Positions 15,895 through 22,723 of a stretch of DNA of 34,676 nucleotides are shown here, in pieces. Made by a program: the position numbers and the translations under genes. The first letter of the stretch is position 1; every line of letters starts with the position of its first letter. The notes beneath the pieces are model-generated. The model was not told the DNA's origin. It was given only the letters and a program-made list of their open reading frames with translations, and searched no databases. Origin of the DNA: a virus; IMG/VR virus record IMGVR_UViG_3300030060_003698, positions 1-34,676 of that record; one strand, given 5' to 3'.

Positions 15895-16250
15895 TTTTTA
15901 GGTTTTGGGTCGATTACTTCAGCACCTTCTATTTTAATAGGTGTTACTACCCTTATAGTCTGAACCATACCATCTCCCATTGCAACTTTATCGTCTTTCT
16001 TACTACTTTTCTTTGATCCTTCAAGACCAAAAGTTGCTAATGCACCTGTAAGCAAACTTGCAGGGAAAGTTATATCCTTGGGTTCTGAACTGTATCCTGG
16101 AATTGATATGTAGTTGAGAGTTACTATAAATCCACTCCAAACAACAACACCTAATCTGACAAACAAGCTTATGATTGCAAGTTGTTCTTCTTTGTCATCT
16201 AAACCTTCTTTGAGTTTTTGAAAAGCATTTTTCTTTTTTTCTTCAGCCAT
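15891..16250 (-). CDS. Membrane protein, first gene of the minus-strand island
   Basis: 119 aa. A charged cytoplasmic N-terminus (AEEKKKNAFQKLKEGLDDKE) is followed by a hydrophobic segment at about 24-46 (LAIISLFVRLGVVVWSGFIV) and a second weaker one at about 62-76 (FPASLLTGALATFGL). The end is Lys-rich. The two-helix layout with a charged tail is compatible with a holin-like protein, but no holin family is recognised. It is divergent from the small gene at 16296, with 45 AT-rich bases between them that should hold promoters for both directions. Confidence 0.65.
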   Translation of the reverse strand: MAEEKKKNAFQKLKEGLDDKEEQLAIISLFVRLGVVVWSGFIVTLNYISIPGYSSEPKDITFPASLLTGALATFGLEGSKKSSKKDDKVAMGDGMVQTIRVVTPIKIEGAEVIDPKPKK

Positions 16251-16295
16251 AACAAAAAATTTTAGTCATACTAAACATAACTATAGCTTAAATTT

Positions 16296-16457
16296 ATGCC
16301 TGAGATATATGCAGCCTTAATAGGAGCAGCAGCTACGGCCTTTGTCATGGTTCTATCCAACATAAGTAGTAGAAGAGACAGAGATATTGTTGAACTGTTT
16401 AGCCGAATAAATAGATTAGAAAGAGCCGTAAGTCGCATGGAAGGTCAAAAGGACTAA
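16296..16457 (+). CDS. 53-aa membrane-anchored coiled-coil protein
   Basis: MPEIYAALIGAAATAFVMVL is a single N-terminal membrane helix, followed by SRRDRDIVELFSRINRLERA, a short amphipathic coiled coil. ATG 16296, TAA 16455-16457. This layout (anchor plus charged helix) is seen in small phage lysis-related proteins and in cyanophage genomes (from memory). It is divergent from the membrane protein at 15891. Lysis accessory function is a guess. Confidence 0.65.
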   Translation: MPEIYAALIGAAATAFVMVLSNISSRRDRDIVELFSRINRLERAVSRMEGQKD

Positions 16458-16494
16458 TCTTTGGTATGTTTGGGTAAGAACATATATCTTTTTT

Positions 16495-16656
16495 ATGTAT
16501 AAAATTTTAAAACCAATCTTAATGACCTTTTTAACGACAACTGCTGTTAAAAGGTTAGTTATAGATTTATTGAAATCAATTGCAAAGCAAACTACAAATA
16601 CTTTGGATGATAAAGCGGTTGAAATTTTAGAACAACAACTTTTTCCTACAACATGA
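16495..16656 (+). CDS. 53-aa small protein, unknown
   Basis: ATG 16495 to TGA 16654-16656 encodes MYKILKPILMTFLTTTAVKR, then LVIDLLKSIAKQTTNTLDDK and an acidic end. The stop overlaps the next gene's start as ATGA, a strong sign of real coupled translation. An amphipathic N-terminal helix might associate with membranes. No family recognised. Confidence 0.6.
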   Translation: MYKILKPILMTFLTTTAVKRLVIDLLKSIAKQTTNTLDDKAVEILEQQLFPTT

Positions 16657-16934
16657 AAATAACTAAATTTCTCAACATTGATATAGAACCAGCACCTCCA
16701 GAATTGCAACTAGAAATTGAAATGCAATGTAGAGATATTATGAAAGCTAATGATATAGATAATGTAAAAAGGTATTGCACACATATGGTTAGGAAAAAGT
16801 TTGATCAGGATATATTTATGGCTTCATTATTGAATAGACTTATTGAATTAGAAGCTAGTCGTGTTGTAACAGAGATGAGAAAAGAAAAGCAAAAATCAAC
16901 TAATCCGATAAAGAAGTTTTTTCGTATTCCTTGA
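16653..16934 (+). CDS. Small hypothetical protein
   Basis: 93 aa. It begins MKITKFLNIDIEPAPPELQL and then is mainly helical, with two cysteines and HMVRKKFDQDIFMASLLNRL in the middle and a Lys-rich end. It overlaps the previous gene by 4 bases and, at its 3' end, the convergent minus-strand gene by 35 bases, so the late and early transcripts are antisense to each other there. Position at the end of the late plus-strand unit and resemblance to cyanophage small proteins (from memory) are all that can be said. Confidence 0.65.
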   Translation: MKITKFLNIDIEPAPPELQLEIEMQCRDIMKANDIDNVKRYCTHMVRKKFDQDIFMASLLNRLIELEASRVVTEMRKEKQKSTNPIKKFFRIP

Positions 16935-17193
16935 TTTCTTCATCAGTAAAATCTTTAACTAATAATTTATCAATCTTATCTAATTCATAATTAAACTTTA
17001 ATATTGCAGTTCTTATATGTTCTGTAACCCAACGACCCTCTTGATATACTACCTGAGCTTTACCATTCTCTTTTATAAAAACATAATGATCTTGTCCTTT
17101 CATTTGTATTTCTAGAAAATTCTTTTCTAGATTTTTACGTCTTATCTCCTTAAGTTTCCGTAACTTAAGAACAGACTTTCTAACTGATTTCAT
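16900..17193 (-). CDS. Basic hypothetical protein, last gene of the early unit
   Basis: 97 aa. N-terminal half is very basic and helical (MKSVRKSVLKLRKLKEIRRK), then QDHYVFIKENGKAQVVYQEG, a beta hairpin-like part, and an acidic end. The 3' end overlaps the convergent plus-strand gene by 35 bases. A perfect hairpin precedes its start (17205-17230). Possibly nucleic-acid binding because of the basic helix; no family recognised. Confidence 0.6.
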   Translation of the reverse strand: MKSVRKSVLKLRKLKEIRRKNLEKNFLEIQMKGQDHYVFIKENGKAQVVYQEGRWVTEHIRTAILKFNYELDKIDKLLVKDFTDEEIKEYEKTSLSD

Positions 17194-17204
17194 TGTTTAA
17201 ATAT

Positions 17205-17230
17205 AAGGCATAGTTTAAAATATATGCCTT
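17205..17230 (-). promoter_or_regulatory. Intergenic hairpin before the 17193 start
   Basis: AAGGCATA (17205-17212) and TATGCCTT (17223-17230) form an 8-bp perfect stem. It lies just after the minus-strand stop at 17242 and about 12 bases before the next start, with TTTAAAC next to the ATG. This is the same hairpin-then-AT-leader-then-start layout as in 26.4-28.3 kb. Confidence 0.55.
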
Positions 17231-17241
17231 TTGTAAATAAT

Positions 17242-17562
17242 TTAAAACAGACCTTGTGAGTTAGTAACACCCTCTATTTTTTGTGGATTAATTTGACCAA
17301 AAAATCCGTTGCCGTCATCTGATTCCAACGCTTTAGCGTTGATGTATATACCTTCAGTTTTAACTGTCCCTTTTTCTTTCCCAAGATAAACTGACCCTCC
17401 AGCAGTTTTTGTATTTACTAAATTTTGAAAGTGATCCATGAGATGTGTAACTGATTCTGTTGGAATAAACAAACTTAGTTGAGGACCATATCTACCATCA
17501 TTGACAGTAAATTTAACAGGTAATGGGAGTGCTGGATTAAATTCTTGTTGTTGATTAGCCAT
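17242..17562 (-). CDS. Hypothetical early protein
   Basis: 106 aa from ATG 17562; upstream in-frame codons to 17610 are less likely because they run through the end of the previous gene, while 17562 gives a modest 8-base overlap. The sequence ANQQQEFNPALPLPVKFTVN ... GPQLSLFIPTESVTHLMDHF resembles a small family seen beside recombination genes in cyanophages (from memory). Later GSVYLGKEKGTVKTEGIYIN suggests beta structure. It may bind ssDNA given its neighbours (annealing protein upstream), but no motif proves this. Confidence 0.6.
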   Translation of the reverse strand: MANQQQEFNPALPLPVKFTVNDGRYGPQLSLFIPTESVTHLMDHFQNLVNTKTAGGSVYLGKEKGTVKTEGIYINAKALESDDGNGFFGQINPQKIEGVTNSQGLF

Positions 17563-17767
17563 TGAAATAATTTTGTAAAACGTTTTTAATAAATTGATTG
17601 GGAGGAACATTATTGTCCTTGCAATAAGTTCTTATTTGTTTTGCAAGAAGATCATCAGTTCTGATTGAAAAGATGTTTCTGTTGTAATCTTTATGGCGAT
17701 CTAGCTTGCGTTCTTGAAGTTGATTTAGAACTTGTTTCCCTGCAAATTCTGCTTCGTCTGTTGTCAT
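17555..17767 (-). CDS. Small RHH-like protein
   Basis: 70 aa. A charged N-terminus is followed by NIFSIRTDDLLAKQIRTYCK and NVPPNQFIKNVLQNYF, the strand-helix-helix pattern of ribbon-helix-helix (CopG/Arc-like) DNA-binding proteins. It overlaps the annealing-protein gene by 4 bases (ATGA) and the downstream gene by 8. It could be a small regulator of this operon or a component associated with the annealing protein. Confidence 0.55.
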   Translation of the reverse strand: MTTDEAEFAGKQVLNQLQERKLDRHKDYNRNIFSIRTDDLLAKQIRTYCKDNNVPPNQFIKNVLQNYFNG

Positions 17768-18492
17768 AGAGTTGAATCAATTTCATTTATTAGAAGTGTA
17801 AGGGCTTTTCCTTGTTCAGCCGTTCTTATGTCATCGGGACCAATTCCTTCTGCTGTAATATCAAACATTTTTTTAAATTTATCTATTACAAAGTCTTTTT
17901 TATCAGGATATTGTTTTGATAAATTCATCATCTTAGTTACAACAGCATCTTTGGCATATTTGGATATAGGTTTACCATAGTTCTTATCTTCGATGGATTC
18001 AACAGGCTCTCCTTTATCATTAGGTTTGCTAGGAGTTCTTTTTATACGATCTTCCTTTTCTGGTAAAGCTTCTTCTTTCTTTGCATCTTCAATTTCAATC
18101 TGTGCCCATAACTCATAAGCTAGACCAAAGGTAAAACAAGCACAGGCACAAAGACATCTACGATGTGAATTTTGAAAGTTAACAGCAGAAATCGTTTTTA
18201 AAGGTCTGTTTGCGTTATCTGTAATAGCAAAAGGAAAAAGAGTAGTTTTGACACTTGTATCAATATGTTCAAAATATCCCATAAGAAATCCAGATCCATC
18301 GGGAGCTTGAAAAATATAAGATGATATACCTTCTTCAGAAGTGGATTTATCTAAACAGAACTGCCAACCTGGAGCGTGTTCTCTCAGTATCTGTGCAGTT
18401 TTAGCCCAAGCGACATAATCAAACTTCATCTTTTTATAGATGTCAGTGGTTTTGATTACCCCAGCTAAATTAGGCAGAGTTGTTGTGGTCAT
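17764..18492 (-). CDS. Sak3-like (DUF1071-type) single-strand annealing protein
   Basis: 242 aa. Residues about 22-135 show the family layout: KFDYVAWAKTAQILREHAPG, then SGFLMGYFEHIDTS and TLFPFAITDNANRPLK, and then HRRCLCACACFTFGLAYELW, the usual 'R.L.K..A.FGLGL.lw' helix. This corresponds to DUF1071/Sak3-type recombinases that anneal single strands in phage recombination and replication. The C-terminal part is charged and helical. Genes for a RusA-like resolvase (next upstream) and a PD-(D/E)XK nuclease (21331) are nearby and make a coherent recombination set. TTAATTAG lies just before the ATG, and a 14-bp near-palindrome at 18504-18517 may regulate it. Confidence 0.75.
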   Translation of the reverse strand: MTTTTLPNLAGVIKTTDIYKKMKFDYVAWAKTAQILREHAPGWQFCLDKSTSEEGISSYIFQAPDGSGFLMGYFEHIDTSVKTTLFPFAITDNANRPLKTISAVNFQNSHRRCLCACACFTFGLAYELWAQIEIEDAKKEEALPEKEDRIKRTPSKPNDKGEPVESIEDKNYGKPISKYAKDAVVTKMMNLSKQYPDKKDFVIDKFKKMFDITAEGIGPDDIRTAEQGKALTLLINEIDSTL

Positions 18493-18503
18493 GTTTAATT
18501 AGT

Positions 18504-18517
18504 ATTAGTAAACTAAT
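18504..18517. repeat. 14-bp near-palindrome, copy 1 (possible operator)
   Basis: ATTAGTAAACTAAT: two 6-base arms around AA. The same 14 bases recur exactly at 25519-25532, again right before early genes, and a related form (TTTGGTAAACTAAA) lies at 33689-33702. Here it is 11 bases upstream of the annealing-protein start. RHH proteins encoded in this phage are plausible binders. Confidence 0.5.
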
Positions 18518-18523
18518 AGTATA

Positions 18524-18976
18524 CTAATCGTTAATAGAGGATATTGCAATATATGCTCCTGGTAATTCATCTTTATTTATATATCTCTTCTTTGTATTAA
18601 GTTCAACGACAAGAGAATCATCTTCTAATACACTTCCACCAGCACTAACAGACAATCCATCTAAAGTTGATCTAGACAGCTTATCGATGTCTCCATTACC
18701 TCTACTGATACAATATTTGGGTGCTGAAGGTTTCAATACATCTGCATTTTTCCCTGTTCCATAATGTGACTTAGGTCTAGGAAAAACAAACTCTATATCT
18801 GCCTTAACAGGTAAGTTTAATGCACCTGATGAATAACAATTTAATGCAGCTTCTTTTACATCAGTTCTCCAAGGTTTAACCTTCTTAGATGCTTCAATCA
18901 TTGCACCCCAACGTGTAAGAGTTTTAGATCCTTGAGGAGCAGGGATTCCAACAACCCTAATTGTTATTTCATTCAT
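18524..18976 (-). CDS. rusA: RusA-like Holliday junction resolvase
   Basis: 150 aa from ATG 18976, which overlaps the preceding stop as ATGA; an in-frame upstream start at 19012 would overlap much more. Family features: GIPAPQGSKTLTRWG (10-24), KKVKPWRTDVKEAA (31-44), VFPRPKSHYG (64-73), then NGDIDKLSRSTLDGL (94-108) and LEDDSLVVELNTKKRY (117-132), which hold the conserved catalytic Asp residues and the 'DD..V' motif. RusA cuts four-way junctions as a dimer and would act on recombination or branched replication products before packaging. Neighbours: annealing protein downstream, the AcrVA2-like chimera upstream. Confidence 0.9.
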   Translation of the reverse strand: MNEITIRVVGIPAPQGSKTLTRWGAMIEASKKVKPWRTDVKEAALNCYSSGALNLPVKADIEFVFPRPKSHYGTGKNADVLKPSAPKYCISRGNGDIDKLSRSTLDGLSVSAGGSVLEDDSLVVELNTKKRYINKDELPGAYIAISSIND

Positions 18977-20595
18977 GCTGCGTTTCCTAACACAAAAACT
19001 GGTTGATACCATCGCATTTTACGCTCCTTACGTTTAGCTCCTTTCAATACTGTATGCCAATGACCTCTTCGCCAATGTGGTCTTAACTTTCTTTTACTTC
19101 CACTAACAACCAAGAAGTCTTCATCTTGCTTTGGTTTTAGTTTGACAACCCTAGTTGTAAAATCTTTCCCCACCCAACAAATAGCTCTTGGTTTGATATC
19201 ACTTTGTACTTTATATTTTTTCTGTAAAGGTACAATTTTTGATGGGATATATTCTTCGGTAATAATATCTGGCTGTTGATTCATTAGTAAAAGCAAATTT
19301 ACAACTGTTTTAAAATGATCTTGTATTATATGATCTTCAACTTCTGTAAATTGCATTATTTTAAATATTTTTAGATTTTTCCAATTAAATGCGTAGTAAT
19401 AAATTTTATTTGGTTCTATGACAAAATTTACATATACATCAAATTTGTATTTTGGATTAATCAACATATCTTTTGCATCATTTATACCCCATTTATGACA
19501 TTCAATAAATGAATATTTGATCTCATTTATTTTGTTTGAATGCAATAAAAAAAAACTTGGGTTAACTATATTTGGACTTTCTGTAAGTTCAAGATTATCA
19601 ATATTAGTATTAATTAATGAATTACATAAATCATCCTTTAAATAATAAGCAGGAGAATCATAGATGTATTGTTTACTCCTGTGTTTACAGTTGATATGCT
19701 CTCTTGCCAAATCCTGCCAGGAATAAAAATTCTGAGGTGATTTGTATTTATATAAGAATTGCCCTCTAGTGATTTTTGGCTTTGATTCAATTACAACTTC
19801 TTTGACTTTACTTTCTTCTTTTTTACGTCTTTCTGCAAAAGCAGAACTAATATCTGCTCTTCTTTGTTTATTATTAAACTTTGGTAATTTACTTGGATCA
19901 TTAACAGTAACCCATCTATCACCGATTTTCATATGAAGAGTACCAGTATTTGGATGAATCCATAAGTCTCCTTCCTTTGCATCACCTCTGCGTTCAACTA
20001 TCTTTCTTTCATTAGTTTCTTCTTCTGAGGCTATGCTACTCAATGTGTTATCAGATGTATTAAAAAATAACTGTCCTTCTTTTTCATCTTTTGAGTCTTT
20101 TTCAGTATCACTACTTAGAGTTCCTCCACGTTGTTTATATTCTTTCAATATCCAATTATTTTTTGCAACTATGGGATACTTTCTATGAAATCTTTTGGTT
20201 GCTTCATCTCTAATAGTTTTATATAGTTGAAAATCATGAAATCTTGTCCTTAATCTTCTTTCTTTTACTTGTTCATCAACATTATCCTCAACAAATAAAC
20301 CACCTCTTTTTTTATATTCTTTTCTAATCCATGCATTCGCATGAGCAGATGGATAAATTTGAAATTTTTCTTTAGCCAAATTTCTTATTCTGCGTAAAAG
20401 TTTTTTATTTGCACACCTACCTTTAAAAGTTTTTGCATCAAGTTCTAATCTTCTTCTCTCTTCAGTGCTCATTTTATAATTTAAATTATATTTATTTTTT
20501 TCTTTAGTTTTTGCTGCATAATAATTATCTAATCTTTTTTTATATTCTTCTTTAGGTAATAAATTTCCATGTTCAAATTTAGCTGGTTTAGACAT
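18973..20595 (-). CDS. Chimeric protein: two YPSAxANAW modules + AcrVA2-like C-terminal half
   Basis: 540 aa. Residues about 66-100 and 125-160 are two copies of a basic module, best seen as YPSAHANAWIRKEYKKRGG (81-99) and YPIVAKNNWILKEYKQRGG (140-158). The same module is a stand-alone gene at 30586. Residues 209-230 (GDLWIHPNTGTLHMKIGDRW and on) look like a short segment common in phage fibre/structural proteins. The C-terminal half (about 285-540) resembles AcrVA2 of Moraxella as I remember it: a strand block KFDVYVNFVIEP, a helix ending LLLLMNQQPDII (434-445), and especially RPHWRRGHWH (505-514) plus MRWYQPVFVLGN near the end. AcrVA2 blocks Cas12a production. Whether this homolog has that activity is unknown, since the family is broad. 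TTAATTAA lies before the start; the stop overlaps rusA. Confidence 0.7.
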   Translation of the reverse strand: MSKPAKFEHGNLLPKEEYKKRLDNYYAAKTKEKNKYNLNYKMSTEERRRLELDAKTFKGRCANKKLLRRIRNLAKEKFQIYPSAHANAWIRKEYKKRGGLFVEDNVDEQVKERRLRTRFHDFQLYKTIRDEATKRFHRKYPIVAKNNWILKEYKQRGGTLSSDTEKDSKDEKEGQLFFNTSDNTLSSIASEEETNERKIVERRGDAKEGDLWIHPNTGTLHMKIGDRWVTVNDPSKLPKFNNKQRRADISSAFAERRKKEESKVKEVVIESKPKITRGQFLYKYKSPQNFYSWQDLAREHINCKHRSKQYIYDSPAYYLKDDLCNSLINTNIDNLELTESPNIVNPSFFLLHSNKINEIKYSFIECHKWGINDAKDMLINPKYKFDVYVNFVIEPNKIYYYAFNWKNLKIFKIMQFTEVEDHIIQDHFKTVVNLLLLMNQQPDIITEEYIPSKIVPLQKKYKVQSDIKPRAICWVGKDFTTRVVKLKPKQDEDFLVVSGSKRKLRPHWRRGHWHTVLKGAKRKERKMRWYQPVFVLGNAA

Positions 20596-20597
20596 CT

Positions 20598-20605
20598 TTA
20601 ATTAA
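20598..20605 (-). promoter_or_regulatory. TTAATTAA leader before the 540-aa gene
   Basis: Exact TTAATTAA two bases upstream of the ATG at 20595. Same leader as at 21990, 25480, 26572, 27242, 27971 and 28164. No Shine-Dalgarno is present, so the element may mark the ribosome site or the transcript start. Confidence 0.5.
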
Positions 20606-20645
20606 ATAATGGATATATTTATATATAACTATATATCTTATTATA

Positions 20646-20816
20646 TTATTTTTCAAGTGTTCTTATTCTTTGTTTGATATTCCAATCTCTTACTATATAT
20701 TCTTTAAGAGTCAGTTTTTTTTGATACCACAACCATTCATTATCTGCCTGTTCTTTCCATAGTTTTTTTACTAAATACTTTTTTCTTTCTTCTAGTTCTT
20801 TATAAAAACATTTCAT
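20646..20816 (-). CDS. 56-aa basic helical protein
   Basis: ATG 20816 overlaps the upstream stop as ATGA; TAA at 20646-20648. Product begins MKCFYKELEERKKYLVKKLW and continues with WLWYQKKLTLKEYIVRDWNI. It is charged, Trp-rich and helical. The tight overlap argues that it is real. Function unknown. Confidence 0.65.
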   Translation of the reverse strand: MKCFYKELEERKKYLVKKLWKEQADNEWLWYQKKLTLKEYIVRDWNIKQRIRTLEK

Positions 20817-21019
20817 AAATTAACACCCCATTTTCTTCTTAGCTTAGAGTTTAATTGTTTTCTTTTCTGTCTTTTCAAACTTAAATAAGTGTCATTCAGT
20901 TCATCAATCAAGTGACTAAAGTCTCCTTGCGATGACATTTCTAATGACCTTTCAAAGTTAACAATTGAAGCTTTTATTAGCTCTAGATCTCTACCTGAGA
21001 CATCAAGTATATATCTCAT
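20813..21019 (-). CDS. Small hypothetical protein
   Basis: 68 aa. Helical (LELIKASIVNFERSLEM, then HLIDELNDTYLSLKRQKRKQ) with a basic tail ending WGVNL. It follows the previous gene with no gap and overlaps the 56-aa gene by 4 bases. No domain recognised; the basic tail may contact DNA. Confidence 0.6.
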   Translation of the reverse strand: MRYILDVSGRDLELIKASIVNFERSLEMSSQGDFSHLIDELNDTYLSLKRQKRKQLNSKLRRKWGVNL

Positions 21020-21331
21020 TCAAAGCACCTTTGATAGTTGTGCTTTTTGCCATTCATTAAGAACATTTATCATTTTTTGTATTAGTTCATCTGGAACTGC
21101 CCGATCAGTTACAACTTTATCTTGTAATTCCAGTAAATGAAAACTTATACAAGCGATCTCGTCTTGTGAGAAATATTTTACGTTATCTATATTTTCTGGA
21201 TCATAATCCGTCCTACCATAATTACCAGCACTTATTTGTTTGTCTAATTCTGCTTCATCCCAATCTGAAATTAAAAGTAGTAACTCTCTAATTCGATTTC
21301 GTGCAGCTTTTTTTCTTTCTTCATATTTCAT
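21020..21331 (-). CDS. Small hypothetical protein
   Basis: 103 aa, all-helical pattern: basic start (MKYEERKKAARNRIRELLLL), acidic middle (SDWDEAELDKQI ... YDPENIDNVKYFS), then two helices. Its start overlaps the nuclease stop by one base, so it is translated with the nuclease. Function unknown. Confidence 0.6.
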   Translation of the reverse strand: MKYEERKKAARNRIRELLLLISDWDEAELDKQISAGNYGRTDYDPENIDNVKYFSQDEIACISFHLLELQDKVVTDRAVPDELIQKMINVLNEWQKAQLSKVL

Positions 21332-21987
21332 TAAAACAACTCCTGTTTAGCTTCAAACTTTTCCCATGCCTCCTGCCAAGCATCCTTACATCTCTGCACA
21401 GGTTGATCTTCATTTAACATACATTTCCCCTTATATGCCCAGATAGTATTACAGATATCTGGCTCTATATCACAATTTAGTTTCAACATTTCGATGTAGC
21501 AACCTAATTGTTTATCTGTTCTGTAAGGTTCTCTCCAACCTGTACGCTTTTTAAAATCATATGTTGTATTGCCTTTAGTTTTAAGATCAATCAATCTAAT
21601 CTTCTTAGCTTTAGTGTCATACCCAATAAGATCAAGTTGACCTCCTACATCTTTAACAGGGTTAGACATCATATATTCAACACCCATAGGTTCAAAATGT
21701 GTGAATAGTTCTAGTTCAAACAATGGGATAGCCCATTCTTCATAATCACCCATATCGATATCATCACTACCTAACATTTTCTGTTCTAAGCAGTAATGAA
21801 CAGTTTCTCCTCTTGGTTGCCAGATATGTCTTGTATGTTCAATGTTTTCTTTTGCTTTATCATCTAGTTCATTACAAACCTGAGTAGTTGAATACTTCAA
21901 CCATTTATTTGATTTTTCACAATAGTATTTGTGTTCACGTTCACTTCTGAAGACAGCAAGTTTAGGAAGTTTTTGAATAGTTTTCAT
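21331..21987 (-). CDS. PD-(D/E)XK nuclease (RecB/Cas4-like exonuclease)
   Basis: 218 aa. Motif layout of the RecB-type nuclease superfamily: VHYCLEQK with His64 (motif I), Glu104 in GVEYM, VGGQLDLIGYD with Asp119, RLIDLKTKG with Asp134 and Lys136, and a QLGCYIEML (Q160...Y164) motif near the end. Phage proteins of this type degrade one DNA strand to feed annealing proteins, and a Sak3-like protein is encoded in the same unit. It could also process host DNA. TTAATTAA just upstream (21990-21997) overlaps the stop of the previous gene. Confidence 0.8.
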   Translation of the reverse strand: MKTIQKLPKLAVFRSEREHKYYCEKSNKWLKYSTTQVCNELDDKAKENIEHTRHIWQPRGETVHYCLEQKMLGSDDIDMGDYEEWAIPLFELELFTHFEPMGVEYMMSNPVKDVGGQLDLIGYDTKAKKIRLIDLKTKGNTTYDFKKRTGWREPYRTDKQLGCYIEMLKLNCDIEPDICNTIWAYKGKCMLNEDQPVQRCKDAWQEAWEKFEAKQELF

Positions 21988-21989
21988 GT

Positions 21990-21997
21990 TTAATTAA
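21990..21997 (-). promoter_or_regulatory. TTAATTAA leader before the nuclease gene
   Basis: Exact TTAATTAA two bases upstream of the ATG at 21987. It includes the TAA stop of the preceding gene (21994-21996), so stop and leader are combined. Confidence 0.45.
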
Positions 21998-22254
21998 AAA
22001 TAAGTTGGGTAATCTTTGGGGTTGGTTAGTTCTACTTTCTCTTCTGGTGGAGGTGGGATAGGTTCTTTAATCCTAGCAAGGTTTTTATACTCGACACCTT
22101 GATAACCTTGAGGGAAAGCAGGGTTCCCTTTGCAGTTATTAACCACTTCTACCCAACCTGGGGGAGGTGTATCTAAATCTTCAAGAGTAAACTTACCTCT
22201 TTTGATTGCATCTTTAAGAGTTTTGATAACAGATATGTCAAATAGTTTTTCCAT
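21994..22254 (-). CDS. Small hypothetical protein with Pro-rich segments
   Basis: 86 aa. FDISVIKTLKDAIKRGKFTL is one helix, followed by DTPPPGWVEVVNNCKGNPAF and a Pro/Glu-rich tail (PIPPPPEEKVELTNPKDYP). One-base overlap with the gene upstream (taATG). No domain recognised; the flexible Pro-rich end suggests an adaptor. Confidence 0.55.
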   Translation of the reverse strand: MEKLFDISVIKTLKDAIKRGKFTLEDLDTPPPGWVEVVNNCKGNPAFPQGYQGVEYKNLARIKEPIPPPPEEKVELTNPKDYPTYF

Positions 22255-22505
22255 TATGTTTTTTCCTCCAAGTTATATTGTTTTAATTGATCTCCATATT
22301 TATCAATAACTAATAATCTTACAGTTTCAGGTATCGTTACATATTCTGGTATTGGATCAAATATATTTTCAATTGTTGAGATTGCACCATATGCTTTACC
22401 ATCATCTTTTACCCAAGTTACGTTAACCAAAGGTTTTTCTGGATGAATACCACTTCCTTTGTTAAAAAAGAAACCAGCTTCCATTAGCTCTATTAATACT
22501 TCCAT
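22254..22505 (-). CDS. Small hypothetical protein
   Basis: 83 aa from ATG 22505, which shares its A with the preceding stop (TAATG). An in-frame ATG at 22595 lies deep inside the upstream gene and is rejected. Begins MEVLIELMEAGFFFNKGSGI and later has YVTIPETVRLLVIDKYGDQL. Mixed alpha/beta; no function recognised. Confidence 0.6.
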   Translation of the reverse strand: MEVLIELMEAGFFFNKGSGIHPEKPLVNVTWVKDDGKAYGAISTIENIFDPIPEYVTIPETVRLLVIDKYGDQLKQYNLEEKT

Positions 22506-22723
22506 TATTGAATCTCCAATGCTAATAATCTTTGGACGATATCTAAATTTATTTCTTTTTGTGCTTGCATTAATTTGCTGATATCTTGTTGGCATTTGTT
22601 AATTGCATCAATACTTTCAACAGCTTTTAAATGCATGATTTTATTATTATCATGAGCTATGCAAAGTTCTTTGTAACCTTTTTCAAGATCAAGTATTTTG
22701 TTTTTTAATTCTTGTAAATCCAT
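22505..22723 (-). CDS. Small coiled-coil protein
   Basis: 72 aa, helical throughout: MDLQELKNKILDLEKGYKEL and later CQQDISKLMQAQKEINLDIV. Heptad spacing of Leu/Ile suggests a coiled coil. TAATG overlaps on both sides couple it to its neighbours. Role unknown. Confidence 0.6.
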   Translation of the reverse strand: MDLQELKNKILDLEKGYKELCIAHDNNKIMHLKAVESIDAINKCQQDISKLMQAQKEINLDIVQRLLALEIQ

